From assembly GCF_019090095.1 (NCBI RefSeq), contig NZ_JAGQFP010000001.1, positions 62,001-126,000 of the forward strand: 64,000 nucleotides of DNA, in the 5' to 3' direction. The position numbers and the translations under genes are program-made. Shown here piece after piece: positions 31,126 through 40,763 of the stretch (positions are counted from its first letter, which is position 1; each line of letters begins with the position of its first letter). This DNA is from Stutzerimonas stutzeri. Lineage in GTDB: Bacteria > Pseudomonadota > Gammaproteobacteria > Pseudomonadales > Pseudomonadaceae. The notes under the pieces were generated by a model. That model saw only the letters and a program-made list of their open reading frames with translations. It was not told the origin of the DNA and searched no databases.

Positions 31126-32562
31126 ATGGCTGATGCTGCAGTGCTCGATACACCCGACTACAACTACGCTGTCGTCCGTCGCTTCACCTTGATGACCCTG
31201 TTCTGGGGCGTGCTCGGCATGGGCATGGGCGCGGTCATCGCCGCCCAGCTGGTCTGGCCAGCGTTGAATCTGGGATTGCCCTGGACCACGTTCGGGCGCC
31301 TGCGGCCGGTTCATACCAATCTGGTGATTTTCGCGTTCGGCGGCGGGGCGCTGTTCGCCACCTCCTTCTATGTCGTGCAACGGACCTGCAAGGTGCGGCT
31401 GATCTCCGACGGGCTGGCCAACTTCGTATTCTGGGGCTGGCAAGCGGCGATCGTGGCGATGCTGATCAGCTATCCGCTGGGCATTACCTCTTCGAAGGAA
31501 TACGCCGAAATGGAATGGCCGATCGCCCTTTGGGTGACCCTGGTCTGGGTGGCCTATGCCTATCTGTTCATCGGTACCATCGCACGGCGGCGGACGCAGC
31601 ACATCTATGTGGCCAACTGGTTTTACGGCGCCTTTATCCTCGTGACGGCGATGGTCCATGTGATCAACCACATCGCTGTTCCGGTGACCTTGCTCAAATC
31701 CTATTCGGCTTATTCCGGCGCCACGGATGCCATGATCCAGTGGTGGTACGGGCACAGCGTGGTGGGCTTCATTCTTTCGGTGGGGTTTCTCGGCATGATG
31801 TATTACTTCGTCCCGAAGCAGGCCGAACGGCCGGTCTACTCCTATCGCCTGTCCATCGTGCATTTCTGGGCCATCATCAGCCTGTACATCTGGGCCGGTC
31901 CGCACCACCTGCACTACACCGCACTGCCGGACTGGGCGCAGAGCCTCGGTATGGTGATGTCCGTGGTGCTGCTGGCGCCGAGCTGGGGCGGCATGATCAA
32001 CGGCATGATGACCCTGTCCGGCGCCTGGCATAAGCTGCGCACCGACCCGATCCTGCGCTTCCTGGTGGTATCCCTGGCGTTCTACGGCATGTCGACCTTC
32101 GAAGGCCCGATGATGGCCATCAAGACCGTCAACGCGCTGTCCCACTACACCGACTGGACCATCGGCCACGTGCACGCCGGCGCCCTCGGCTGGGTCGCGA
32201 TGATCTCCATCGGCACGCTCTACCACATGATTCCCAGGCTCTGGGGACGTGAGCAGATGTACAGCGTCGGGCTGATCAATGCGCACTTCTGGCTCGCCAC
32301 CATCGGCACCGTGCTCTACATCGCCTCGATGTGGGTCAACGGCATCACCCAGGGCCTGATGTGGCGTGCGATCAACGAGGACGGCACCTTGACCTACTCC
32401 TTCGTCGAAGCGCTGGAAGCCAGTCATCCCGGCTATGTGGTGCGGCTGATTGGCGGCGGTACCTTCGTATTGGGCATGCTGCTGATGGCCTATAACACCT
32501 GGCGCACCCTGCGTGAGGCCGATCGGCGCATAGTTGGCTCGACCGCCATGCAGATCGCCTGA
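31126..32562 (+). CDS. ccoN: Orphan cbb3-type cytochrome c oxidase subunit I (CcoN)
   Basis: A 478-residue heme-copper oxidase catalytic subunit with about 12 membrane helices. The haem and copper ligands expected of CcoN are present: RPVHTN in TM2, the CuB histidine in [11 protein letters not shown], the His pair in [13 protein letters not shown], and the haem histidines in [10 protein letters not shown]. No ccoO, ccoQ or ccoP follows, so it must pair with subunits encoded elsewhere, as the solitary CcoN isoforms of P. aeruginosa do. The start is supported by caggaa about 9 bases upstream. The 290-base leader (30837-31125) is markedly A+T-rich for this genome and contains no ORF. I looked for an ANR/FNR box there and found none that is convincing. 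A degraded peroxiredoxin gene lies downstream. Confidence 0.93.
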   Translation: MADAAVLDTPDYNYAVVRRFTLMTLFWGVLGMGMGAVIAAQLVWPALNLGLPWTTFGRLRPVHTNLVIFAFGGGALFATSFYVVQRTCKVRLISDGLANFVFWGWQAAIVAMLISYPLGITSSKEYAEMEWPIALWVTLVWVAYAYLFIGTIARRRTQHIYVANWFYGAFILVTAMVHVINHIAVPVTLLKSYSAYSGATDAMIQWWYGHSVVGFILSVGFLGMMYYFVPKQAERPVYSYRLSIVHFWAIISLYIWAGPHHLHYTALPDWAQSLGMVMSVVLLAPSWGGMINGMMTLSGAWHKLRTDPILRFLVVSLAFYGMSTFEGPMMAIKTVNALSHYTDWTIGHVHAGALGWVAMISIGTLYHMIPRLWGREQMYSVGLINAHFWLATIGTVLYIASMWVNGITQGLMWRAINEDGTLTYSFVEALEASHPGYVVRLIGGGTFVLGMLLMAYNTWRTLREADRRIVGSTAMQIA

Positions 32563-32611
32563 CGCGCTGCTGATAGGGGCTGGTCGAGCACCTGGCTGGA
32601 GGGCCGAAGCC

Positions 32612-32930
32612 ATGAGCATCCGTCTCGCTGACCTCGCCCCGGTTTCGGACAGGTCTCCGCTGGGGCGCTGTTGATCCGAACAAGCAGGTACGGCTGATCA
32701 TTACCTACCCGGCCAGCACTGGACGCAATCAATGAAATCCTGCGGGTGATCGATTCCCTGCAGCTGACCGACAACTATCAGGTGGCGACACCTGCCAACT
32801 GGCAGGATGGCGATGTGAGGGCATCGTACCGTCGTTGCCGGACGAGGAGGCGCTCAGACAACGCTTCCCGAAAGGCTATTGTGCGGTCAAACCCTATCTG
32901 CGTCTCACGCCGCAGCCGAATCGTGAGTAG
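32612..32930 (+). pseudogene. Remnant of a 1-Cys peroxiredoxin (Prx6/LsfA-like) gene
   Basis: The start reads MSIRLADLAPVSD, like the N-terminus of LsfA-type peroxiredoxins. The sequence then jumps, after losing about 120 codons that include the peroxidatic cysteine, to segments matching the C-terminal half: DPNKQVRLIITYPASTGRN, then EILRVIDSLQLTDNYQVAT and NWQDGD, then VPSLPDEEALRQRFPKGY and CAVKPYLRLTPQPN. These pieces lie in different reading frames, so at least two further frameshifts followed the deletion. A stop (tag) ends the remnant at 32930. No functional product is expected. Confidence 0.85.
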
Positions 32931-33055
32931 CCATGGCCCTCTGGTCCGAGTCGGGGAGGCCTTTGCTTGTGCTGGAAAAATCAGTCGATTAGGATTCGCG
33001 CCCGGGTATGGATGCGTGAATGTCGAGCACTGCGCATGACCCAGTCGAATGTTGT

Positions 33056-33085
33056 AGCCCGGTACGGAGACGGCCGGGCTTTTTC
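33056..33085 (+). terminator. Rho-independent terminator
   Basis: The hairpin agcccgg (33056-33062) and ccgggct (33074-33080) is followed directly by tttt. It would stop transcription coming from ccoN and the pseudogene before mtnA. Confidence 0.75.
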
Positions 33086-33146
33086 ATGTCCCGGTTCGTA
33101 CCGGTCCCGCTCCTGATGCAGGGGCGCCAGTGAAGAGAGGAATGTC

Positions 33147-34223
<1,077 letters not shown>

Positions 34224-34242
34224 CGAAATGGGCGCGTGGAGG

Positions 34243-34354
34243 GCGCTGGAGGCCAGGCGGCATTGAGTCGCGGTCAAGCCTTGTGCCCTTTCTGCGAGCC
34301 ACCGAGCGGCTCGGGCTCGCGGCGCGTTGTTCGTTAAGCCTGCAGCCTCCAGCG
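34243..34354. repeat. Imperfect inverted-repeat element between mtnA and gyrA
   Basis: The left arm gcgctggaggccaggc (34243-34258) is nearly complementary to the right arm gcctgcagcctccagcg (34338-34354). The arms resemble those of the element at 39556-39643. This may be a REP/MITE-like intergenic element; it could also act as a weak terminator after mtnA. Confidence 0.5.
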
Positions 34355-34424
34355 GCTTGCCTCCTTGTGATACTATTCCGCGCTTAATCGCAGGACCCTG
34401 CTGACTATAAGGAACCAGGCTTCC

Positions 34425-37229
34425 ATGGGCGAACTGGCCAAAGAAATCCTCCCGGTCAATATCGAAGACGAACTCAAGCAGTCCTACCTCGACTACGCCA
34501 TGAGCGTAATCGTCGGGCGAGCGCTGCCGGATGCGCGCGACGGATTGAAGCCTGTGCATCGCCGTGTGCTCTATGCCATGAGCGAGCTGGGTAACGACTG
34601 GAACAAGCCGTACAAGAAATCCGCCCGTGTGGTCGGTGACGTGATCGGTAAATACCACCCTCACGGTGATTCGGCGGTTTACGACACCATCGTACGAATG
34701 GCGCAGCCATTCTCATTGCGCTACATGCTGGTCGACGGCCAGGGCAACTTCGGCTCGGTGGACGGCGACAACGCCGCGGCCATGCGATACACCGAAGTGC
34801 GGATGGCCAAGCTGGCGCACGAGCTGCTGGCCGATCTGGACAAGGAAACCGTCGATTGGGTGCCCAACTACGATGGTACCGAGCAGATTCCGGCAGTCAT
34901 GCCGACCAAGATTCCGAACCTGCTGGTCAACGGTTCCAGCGGTATCGCCGTGGGCATGGCGACCAATATCCCGCCGCACAACCTGGGCGAAGTGATCGAT
35001 GGCTGCCTGGCGCTGATCGAAAATCCGGATATCAGCATCGATGAGCTCATGCAGTTCATTCCGGGCCCCGACTTCCCCACGGCGGGCATCATCAATGGCC
35101 GTGCGGGTATCGTCGAGGCCTACCGCACTGGTCGCGGCCGCATCTATATGCGGGCGCGCTCGGTCATCGAAGACATCGACAAGGTCGGTGGTCGTCAGCA
35201 GATCGTCATTACCGAACTGCCGTATCAGCTGAACAAGGCGCGGCTGATCGAGAAGATCGCCGAACTGGTAAAAGAGAAGAAGCTGGAAGGCATCACCGAG
35301 CTGCGCGATGAGTCGGACAAGGACGGCATGCGCGTGGTCATCGAGCTGCGCCGCGGTGAAGTGCCGGAGGTCATCCTCAATAATCTGTATGCCCAGACCC
35401 AGCTGCAAAGCGTGTTTGGCATAAACGTGGTCGCGCTCATCGATGGCCAGCCACGTACGCTCAACCTGAAAGAGCTGCTGGAAGCCTTCGTTCGCCATCG
35501 TCGTGAAGTCGTGACCCGTCGGACCGTCTACGAGCTGCGCAAGGCGCGCGAGCGTGGGCATATCCTCGAAGGGCAGGCGGTTGCACTGTCGAACATCGAT
35601 CCGGTTATCGCGCTGATCAAGGCGTCGCCAACCCCGGCCGAAGCCAAAGAAGCGCTGATTGCCGAAGCCTGGGAGTCCAGCGCCGTCGAGTCGATGGTCG
35701 AGCGCGCCGGTGCCGATTCCTGCCGTCCTGAAGGCCTGGATCCGCAGTATGGCCTGCGCGACGGCAAGTACTACCTGTCGCCGGAACAGGCTCAGGCCAT
35801 TCTTGACCTGCGTCTGCATCGCCTGACCGGCCTCGAACACGAGAAGCTGCTCAGCGAGTACCAGGAGATCCTGACCCAGATCGGTGAGCTGATCCGTATC
35901 CTCACCGATCCGGTGCGCCTGATGGAGGTCATCCGTGAGGAGCTCGAAGGCGTCAAGCGCGACTTCGGCGATGCGCGCCGTACCGAGATCCTCGAGGCGC
36001 GTCTGGATCTGACGCTGGCCGACCTGATCACCGAAGAAGAGCGCGTCGTCACTATTTCCCATGGTGGCTATGCCAAGTCCCAACCGCTGGCCGCCTATCA
36101 GGCGCAGCGTCGCGGTGGCCGTGGCAAGGCGGCTACCGGCGTCAAGGAAGAGGATTACGTCGAGCACCTTCTGGTCGCCAACAGCCACACCACGCTGCTG
36201 TTGTTCTCCAGCAAAGGCAAGGTGTACTGGCTCAAGACCTACGAGATTCCCGAGGCATCGCGTACCTCGCGCGGGCGGCCGCTGGTCAACCTGCTGCCGT
36301 TGTCCGAAGGTGAGCACATCACCGCGATGCTGCAGGTCGATATCGAGGCCGCGCGTCAGCAGCAGCTCAACGGCGATGACGATGTCGAAGATGCCGAAAT
36401 CATCAGTGAGGCCGAAGAGGCGGAAGAGCCGCTCGAGGGCGACGAGTCCGACGAGTCGGTAGACGAGCCGACCGGTACCTACATCTTCATGGCGACCGCC
36501 AAGGGCACCGTGAAGAAAACCCCGCTTTCCCAGTTCAGCCGTCCGCGCAGTGTCGGTCTGATTGCGCTCGGTCTGGAAGAGGGCGACACCCTGATCGCTG
36601 CGGCAGTCACCGACGGTGCGCGTGAGGTCATGCTGTTCTCCGATGGCGGCAAGGTGATCCGCTTCAAGGAGAAGCATGTTCGCACCATGGGCCGTACCGC
36701 CCGTGGCGTTCGCGGCATGCGCCTGCCGGAAGGCCAACGCCTGATCTCCATGCTGATTCCCGAGCCCGATGCGCAGATTCTCACCGCCAGCCTCAATGGC
36801 TACGGCAAGCGCACCGTGATCGACGAGTTCCCGCGTCGCGGGCGTGGCGGCCAGGGCGTGATCGCCATGGTGACCAACGAGCGAAACGGCCCACTGGTCG
36901 GCGCCGTTCAGGTGCAGCAGGGCGAGGAGATCATGCTGATTTCCGATCAGGGCACGCTGGTTCGTACCCGCGTTGACGAAGTGTCCTCGCTGGGCCGTAA
37001 CACCCAAGGCGTGACGCTGATAAAACTGGGCAAGAACGAGCATCTGGTTGGCCTGGAACGAGTCCAGGAGCCCTCCGAGGAGGACGTGCTGGACGATATC
37101 GAGGCCGTCCTCGATGACGAGGCGCTGGACAAGGAAATGCCTGTGGTCAGCACAGAGCCCAGTGAAGATGAGCTGCTCGGCGGAGGCGGCGATGTGCCGC
37201 CGGACGTGGTGCCCACCGACGACGATTGA
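34425..37229 (+). CDS. gyrA: DNA gyrase subunit A
   Basis: 934-residue GyrA, the cleavage-religation subunit of DNA gyrase. The catalytic Tyr122 lies in AAAMRYTE. The quinolone-resistance region reads [11 protein letters not shown] with Ser83 and Asp87, the sensitive-type residues; P. aeruginosa has Thr83. The GyrA box appears as RRGRGGQGV. An acidic insertion of about 45 residues rich in Asp and Glu (nt 36348-36475) sits between blades of the C-terminal domain, and a second acidic tail ends the protein. Both make it longer than E. coli GyrA (875) and fit pseudomonad GyrA. The ATG at 34425 is preceded by aaggaa. A tactat hexamer near 34374 may be its -10 element. Confidence 0.98.
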   Translation: MGELAKEILPVNIEDELKQSYLDYAMSVIVGRALPDARDGLKPVHRRVLYAMSELGNDWNKPYKKSARVVGDVIGKYHPHGDSAVYDTIVRMAQPFSLRYMLVDGQGNFGSVDGDNAAAMRYTEVRMAKLAHELLADLDKETVDWVPNYDGTEQIPAVMPTKIPNLLVNGSSGIAVGMATNIPPHNLGEVIDGCLALIENPDISIDELMQFIPGPDFPTAGIINGRAGIVEAYRTGRGRIYMRARSVIEDIDKVGGRQQIVITELPYQLNKARLIEKIAELVKEKKLEGITELRDESDKDGMRVVIELRRGEVPEVILNNLYAQTQLQSVFGINVVALIDGQPRTLNLKELLEAFVRHRREVVTRRTVYELRKARERGHILEGQAVALSNIDPVIALIKASPTPAEAKEALIAEAWESSAVESMVERAGADSCRPEGLDPQYGLRDGKYYLSPEQAQAILDLRLHRLTGLEHEKLLSEYQEILTQIGELIRILTDPVRLMEVIREELEGVKRDFGDARRTEILEARLDLTLADLITEEERVVTISHGGYAKSQPLAAYQAQRRGGRGKAATGVKEEDYVEHLLVANSHTTLLLFSSKGKVYWLKTYEIPEASRTSRGRPLVNLLPLSEGEHITAMLQVDIEAARQQQLNGDDDVEDAEIISEAEEAEEPLEGDESDESVDEPTGTYIFMATAKGTVKKTPLSQFSRPRSVGLIALGLEEGDTLIAAAVTDGAREVMLFSDGGKVIRFKEKHVRTMGRTARGVRGMRLPEGQRLISMLIPEPDAQILTASLNGYGKRTVIDEFPRRGRGGQGVIAMVTNERNGPLVGAVQVQQGEEIMLISDQGTLVRTRVDEVSSLGRNTQGVTLIKLGKNEHLVGLERVQEPSEEDVLDDIEAVLDDEALDKEMPVVSTEPSEDELLGGGGDVPPDVVPTDDD

Positions 37230-37235
37230 TCCGGT

Positions 37236-37262
37236 GACGTGCGAGACCTGGTCTCGCACGTC
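37236..37262 (+). terminator. Perfect 12-bp hairpin between gyrA and serC
   Basis: The arms gacgtgcgagac (37236-37247) and gtctcgcacgtc (37251-37262) pair perfectly around a three-base loop, 6 bases after the gyrA stop. No T-run follows. It may be a partial or Rho-assisted terminator, or an RNA stability element at the end of gyrA mRNA. Confidence 0.55.
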
Positions 37263-37366
37263 GGTTCGATCGGAAGCCGCTGTGGTAAGGATTGCAAGCG
37301 CTGGACCTGAGCGCCTCGGCGACGGGCGGAGCGAGCAAGGTATCGACCGTTTTTGAGAGTACGAAG

Positions 37367-38452
37367 ATGAGCAAACGCGCCTTTAACTTCTGCGCAGGTC
37401 CCGCCGCGCTCCCTGAGGCCGTGCTGCAGCGCGCCCAGGCCGAACTCCTCGACTGGCAAGGCCGTGGTCTGTCGGTGATGGAAATGAGTCACCGCAGCGA
37501 CGAGTACACGGCGATCGCCGAGAAGGCCGAGCAGGACCTGCGTGACCTGCTGAGCATTCCGTCGAACTACAAGGTGCTGTTCCTCCAGGGCGGCGCTAGC
37601 CAGCAATTCGCCGAAATTCCGTTGAATCTGCTGCCCGAAGACGGTGTGGCCGATTACATCGACACCGGTATCTGGTCGCGCAAGAGCATCGAAGAAGCCA
37701 AGCGCTTCGGGCATATCAACGTGGCCGCCAGCGCCAAACCCTACGATTACTTCGCCATCCCAGGGCAGAACGAGTGGAACCTGCGCGCTGATGCGGCCTA
37801 TGTGCACTACGCCAGCAACGAAACCATCGGCGGGCTGCAGTTCGACTGGATTCCCGAGCTCGGCGACACGCCGCTGGTCGTCGACATGTCGTCGGACATC
37901 CTTTCGCGCCCGTTGGACGTGTCGCGGTTCGGCCTGATCTACGCGGGTGCGCAGAAGAACATCGGCCCCTCTGGGCTTGTCGTCGTGATCGTTCGTGAAG
38001 ACCTGCTGGGGCGCGCCCGCTCAAGCTGCCCGACGATGCTCAACTATAAGATCGCAGCTGACAACGGCTCCATGTACAACACCCCTGCCACCTTCTCCTG
38101 GTACCTCTCCGGACTGGTCTTCGAGTGGCTGAAGGAGCAGGGCGGCGTCGAGGCGATGGAGCGTATCAACCGCGCCAAGAAAGACCTGCTCTACGGTGTG
38201 ATCGATTCCAGCGACTTCTACTCCAACCCGATCGCCAGCAATGCGCGCTCGTGGATGAACGTGCCGTTCCGCCTCGCCGACGAGCAGCTGGACAAGGCGT
38301 TCCTGGCTGGAGCTGACGCGCGCGGCCTGCTCAACTTGAAAGGCCATCGGTCGGTCGGTGGCATGCGTGCCTCCATCTATAACGCGGTGGGGCTGGATGC
38401 AGTCGAGGCCCTGGTTGCCTATATGCGCGAGTTCGAGAAGGAGCACGGCTGA
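37367..38452 (+). CDS. serC: Phosphoserine aminotransferase
   Basis: 361-residue SerC, a PLP enzyme that makes phosphoserine (serine pathway) and the equivalent intermediate of pyridoxine synthesis. The cofactor lysine lies in YAGAQKNIGPSG. The N-terminus MSKRAFNFCAGPAALP fits the family, so I chose the ATG at 37367 over the longer frame from 37292. It heads the serC-pheA-hisC-tyrA/aroA-cmk-rpsA supra-operon, and its stop overlaps the pheA start by one base. Confidence 0.97.
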   Translation: MSKRAFNFCAGPAALPEAVLQRAQAELLDWQGRGLSVMEMSHRSDEYTAIAEKAEQDLRDLLSIPSNYKVLFLQGGASQQFAEIPLNLLPEDGVADYIDTGIWSRKSIEEAKRFGHINVAASAKPYDYFAIPGQNEWNLRADAAYVHYASNETIGGLQFDWIPELGDTPLVVDMSSDILSRPLDVSRFGLIYAGAQKNIGPSGLVVVIVREDLLGRARSSCPTMLNYKIAADNGSMYNTPATFSWYLSGLVFEWLKEQGGVEAMERINRAKKDLLYGVIDSSDFYSNPIASNARSWMNVPFRLADEQLDKAFLAGADARGLLNLKGHRSVGGMRASIYNAVGLDAVEALVAYMREFEKEHG

Positions 38453-39549
38453 TGAGTGATGCCGACAGGCTCAAGGCGCTGCGTGTACGCATCGATAGCC
38501 TCGACGAGAAAATCCTCGAGCTGATCAGTGAGCGCGCGCGTTGTGCCCAGGATGTGGCGCGGGTCAAGACGGCTTCGCTGGCCGAGGGCGAAGAGGCGGT
38601 TTTCTACCGCCCCGAACGCGAAGCCTGGGTGCTCAAGCACATCATGGAGCTGAACAAAGGGCCGCTGGACAATGAAGAGATGGCCCGTCTGTTCCGCGAA
38701 ATCATGTCGTCCTGCCTGGCTCTGGAGCAACCGCTGCGTGTGGCCTATCTCGGGCCTGAGGGGACTTTCTCTCAAGCGGCAGCTCTCAAGCACTTCGGCC
38801 ATTCCGTGATCAGCAAGCCGATGGCCGCGATCGATGAGGTCTTTCGTGAGGTGGTGGCCGGTGCGGTCAACTTCGGCGTGGTGCCGGTGGAGAACTCCAC
38901 CGAGGGCGCGGTCAATCACACGCTCGACAGCTTTCTCGAGCATGACATCGTCATCTGCGGTGAAGTGGAACTGCGCATTCACCATCACCTGCTGGTGGGG
39001 GAGACGACCAAGACTGATCGCATCACGCGCATCTATTCCCATGCGCAGTCGCTGGCGCAGTGCCGCAAATGGCTGGATGCCCACTACCCGAGCGTCGAGC
39101 GCGTCGCGGTTTCCAGCAACGCCGATGCGGCCAAGCGCGTCAAGAGCGAGTGGAATTCGGCAGCCATCGCCGGCGACATGGCCGCTCAGCTTTACGGCCT
39201 GAGCAAGATTGCCGAGAAGATCGAGGACCGCCCGGACAACTCCACGCGCTTCCTGATCATCGGCAACCAGGAGGTACCGCCCACCGGCGACGACAAGACC
39301 TCGATCATCGTTTCCATGCGCAACAAGCCAGGCGCCCTGCACGAGTTGCTGATGCCGTTCCATTCCAATGGCATCGACCTCACGCGGATCGAGACCCGCC
39401 CCTCGCGCAGCGGTAAATGGACCTACGTGTTCTTCATCGACTGCATCGGTCATCATCAGGATCCGTTGATCAAGGACGTGCTGGAGAAGATCGGCCGCGA
39501 AGCGGTCGCGCTGAAGGTGCTGGGGTCCTATCCGAAAGCGGTACTTTAA
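38452..39549 (+). CDS. pheA: Bifunctional chorismate mutase / prephenate dehydratase (P-protein)
   Basis: 365-residue PheA for phenylalanine synthesis. An AroQ-type chorismate mutase domain occupies about residues 1-90 (LRVRIDSLDEKILELISERA). The prephenate dehydratase domain follows from about residue 95 (VAYLGPEGTFSQAAALKHFG, ENSTEGAVNHTLDSF). An ACT regulatory domain lies from about residue 275, with NKPGALHELL and IETRPSR, the sites that bind feedback phenylalanine. It starts within the serC stop (TGATG), indicating coupled translation. Confidence 0.97.
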   Translation: MSDADRLKALRVRIDSLDEKILELISERARCAQDVARVKTASLAEGEEAVFYRPEREAWVLKHIMELNKGPLDNEEMARLFREIMSSCLALEQPLRVAYLGPEGTFSQAAALKHFGHSVISKPMAAIDEVFREVVAGAVNFGVVPVENSTEGAVNHTLDSFLEHDIVICGEVELRIHHHLLVGETTKTDRITRIYSHAQSLAQCRKWLDAHYPSVERVAVSSNADAAKRVKSEWNSAAIAGDMAAQLYGLSKIAEKIEDRPDNSTRFLIIGNQEVPPTGDDKTSIIVSMRNKPGALHELLMPFHSNGIDLTRIETRPSRSGKWTYVFFIDCIGHHQDPLIKDVLEKIGREAVALKVLGSYPKAVL

Positions 39550-39555
39550 GAAGCA

Positions 39556-39643
39556 GCTGGAAGCCGGAAGCTGGAAACTGCAAGCCATGAGCAACGCCGA
39601 GTGCTTCAGGTTTCAGGTTCAGGCTCAGGCTTTCGGCTCCAGC
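39556..39643. repeat. Imperfect inverted-repeat element between pheA and hisC
   Basis: The left arm gctggaagccggaagc (39556-39571) is nearly complementary to the right arm gctttcggctccagc (39629-39643). Inside are short direct repeats of the tcagg(t/c)t kind. The arms resemble the mtnA-gyrA element at 34243-34354. It fills most of the 104-base gap inside the supra-operon. Confidence 0.5.
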
Positions 39644-39653
39644 GGAGCTGAAC

Positions 39654-40763
39654 ATGTCCTGTGATTTCCTCGCCCTGGCTCAGCCAGGTGTGCAAAAGCT
39701 GTCGCCTTACGTGCCGGGCAAACCGGTGGATGAACTGGCACGTGAGCTGGATCTCGATCCCGCAACGATCGTCAAACTGGCGAGCAATGAAAATCCCCTG
39801 GGTCCGAGCCCTAAAGCTGTCGAGGCCATCAGGGCGCAACTCGACGAGCTGACGCGCTACCCCGATGGCAACGGTTTCGTGCTCAAGCAGAAGCTGGCCG
39901 AGCGATATGACGTGGCTATCGACCAGGTAACGCTCGGCAACGGTTCCAACGACATCCTCGAGCTGGTCGCGCGCGCCTACCTCGCGCCCGGCCTGAACGC
40001 GGTATTCAGCGAACATGCCTTCGCGGTATATCCCATTGCGACTCAGGCGGTGGGCGCTCAAGCCAAGGCGGTCCCGGCCCTGCGCTGGGGGCACGATCTC
40101 AACGCGATGCTGGCGGCGATCGACGAGAATACCCGCGTCGTGTTTCTCGCCAATCCGAATAATCCCACCGGCACCTGGTTTGGCGCCGATGCGCTCAACA
40201 GCTTTCTGAGTAGCGTCCCGGAAAAGGTTCTGGTCGTGCTCGACGAGGCTTACATCGAATATGCCGAGGGTAGCGAACTGCCCGATGGCATGGCGTTTCT
40301 GGCGGCGCATCCCAATCTGCTGGTGTCCCGGACGTTCTCCAAGGCGTATGGGTTGGCGGCGTTGCGTGTCGGCTATGCGGTCAGTTCGGCGCAGATCGCC
40401 GATGTGCTCAACCGCGTGCGTCAGCCGTTCAACGTCAACAGCCTTGCGCTCGCGGCGGCCTGTGCTGCGCTCGACGATCACCGTTTCCTGTGCGAGAGCC
40501 GGGCCTGCAACGCGGCCGGTATGCTTCAGCTCGAAGCGGGCTTCAGGCAGTTGGGACTGGAGTGGATTCCGTCGAAAGGCAACTTCATTGCGGTGGATAT
40601 GGGACGTGATGCAGCACCGGTCAACCAGGCGTTGCTACGCGACGGTGTGATCGTCCGTCCGGTGGCCGGCTATGGCATGCCGACCTTTCTACGGGTTTCG
40701 ATCGGCACGCAAGCGGAGAATGCCCGCTTTCTGGATGCCCTGCGCAAGGCGCTCGGACATTGA
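39654..40763 (+). CDS. hisC: Histidinol-phosphate aminotransferase
   Basis: 369-residue class-II-fold PLP aminotransferase of the HisC family. It acts in histidine synthesis and, in pseudomonads, often on aromatic keto acids as well. The substrate-binding segment LASNENPLGPSPKA lies near residue 42. The PLP lysine is in SRTFSKAYGLAALRVGYA, and VVLDEAYIEYA supplies the PLP-contacting Asp. Its place between pheA and tyrA/aroA fits a role in aromatic amino acid transamination; the substrate split is inferred. The stop overlaps the next start. Confidence 0.93.
   Translation: MSCDFLALAQPGVQKLSPYVPGKPVDELARELDLDPATIVKLASNENPLGPSPKAVEAIRAQLDELTRYPDGNGFVLKQKLAERYDVAIDQVTLGNGSNDILELVARAYLAPGLNAVFSEHAFAVYPIATQAVGAQAKAVPALRWGHDLNAMLAAIDENTRVVFLANPNNPTGTWFGADALNSFLSSVPEKVLVVLDEAYIEYAEGSELPDGMAFLAAHPNLLVSRTFSKAYGLAALRVGYAVSSAQIADVLNRVRQPFNVNSLALAAACAALDDHRFLCESRACNAAGMLQLEAGFRQLGLEWIPSKGNFIAVDMGRDAAPVNQALLRDGVIVRPVAGYGMPTFLRVSIGTQAENARFLDALRKALGH

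Noticed and set aside
31114..32619. Minus-strand frame of 501 codons across ccoN
   Set aside because: Shadow of a well-supported membrane protein gene; the translated product is His, Gly and Asp-rich without domains.
34713..37259. Minus-strand frame of 848 codons across gyrA
   Set aside because: Antisense of gyrA; no independent coding evidence or ribosome-binding site.
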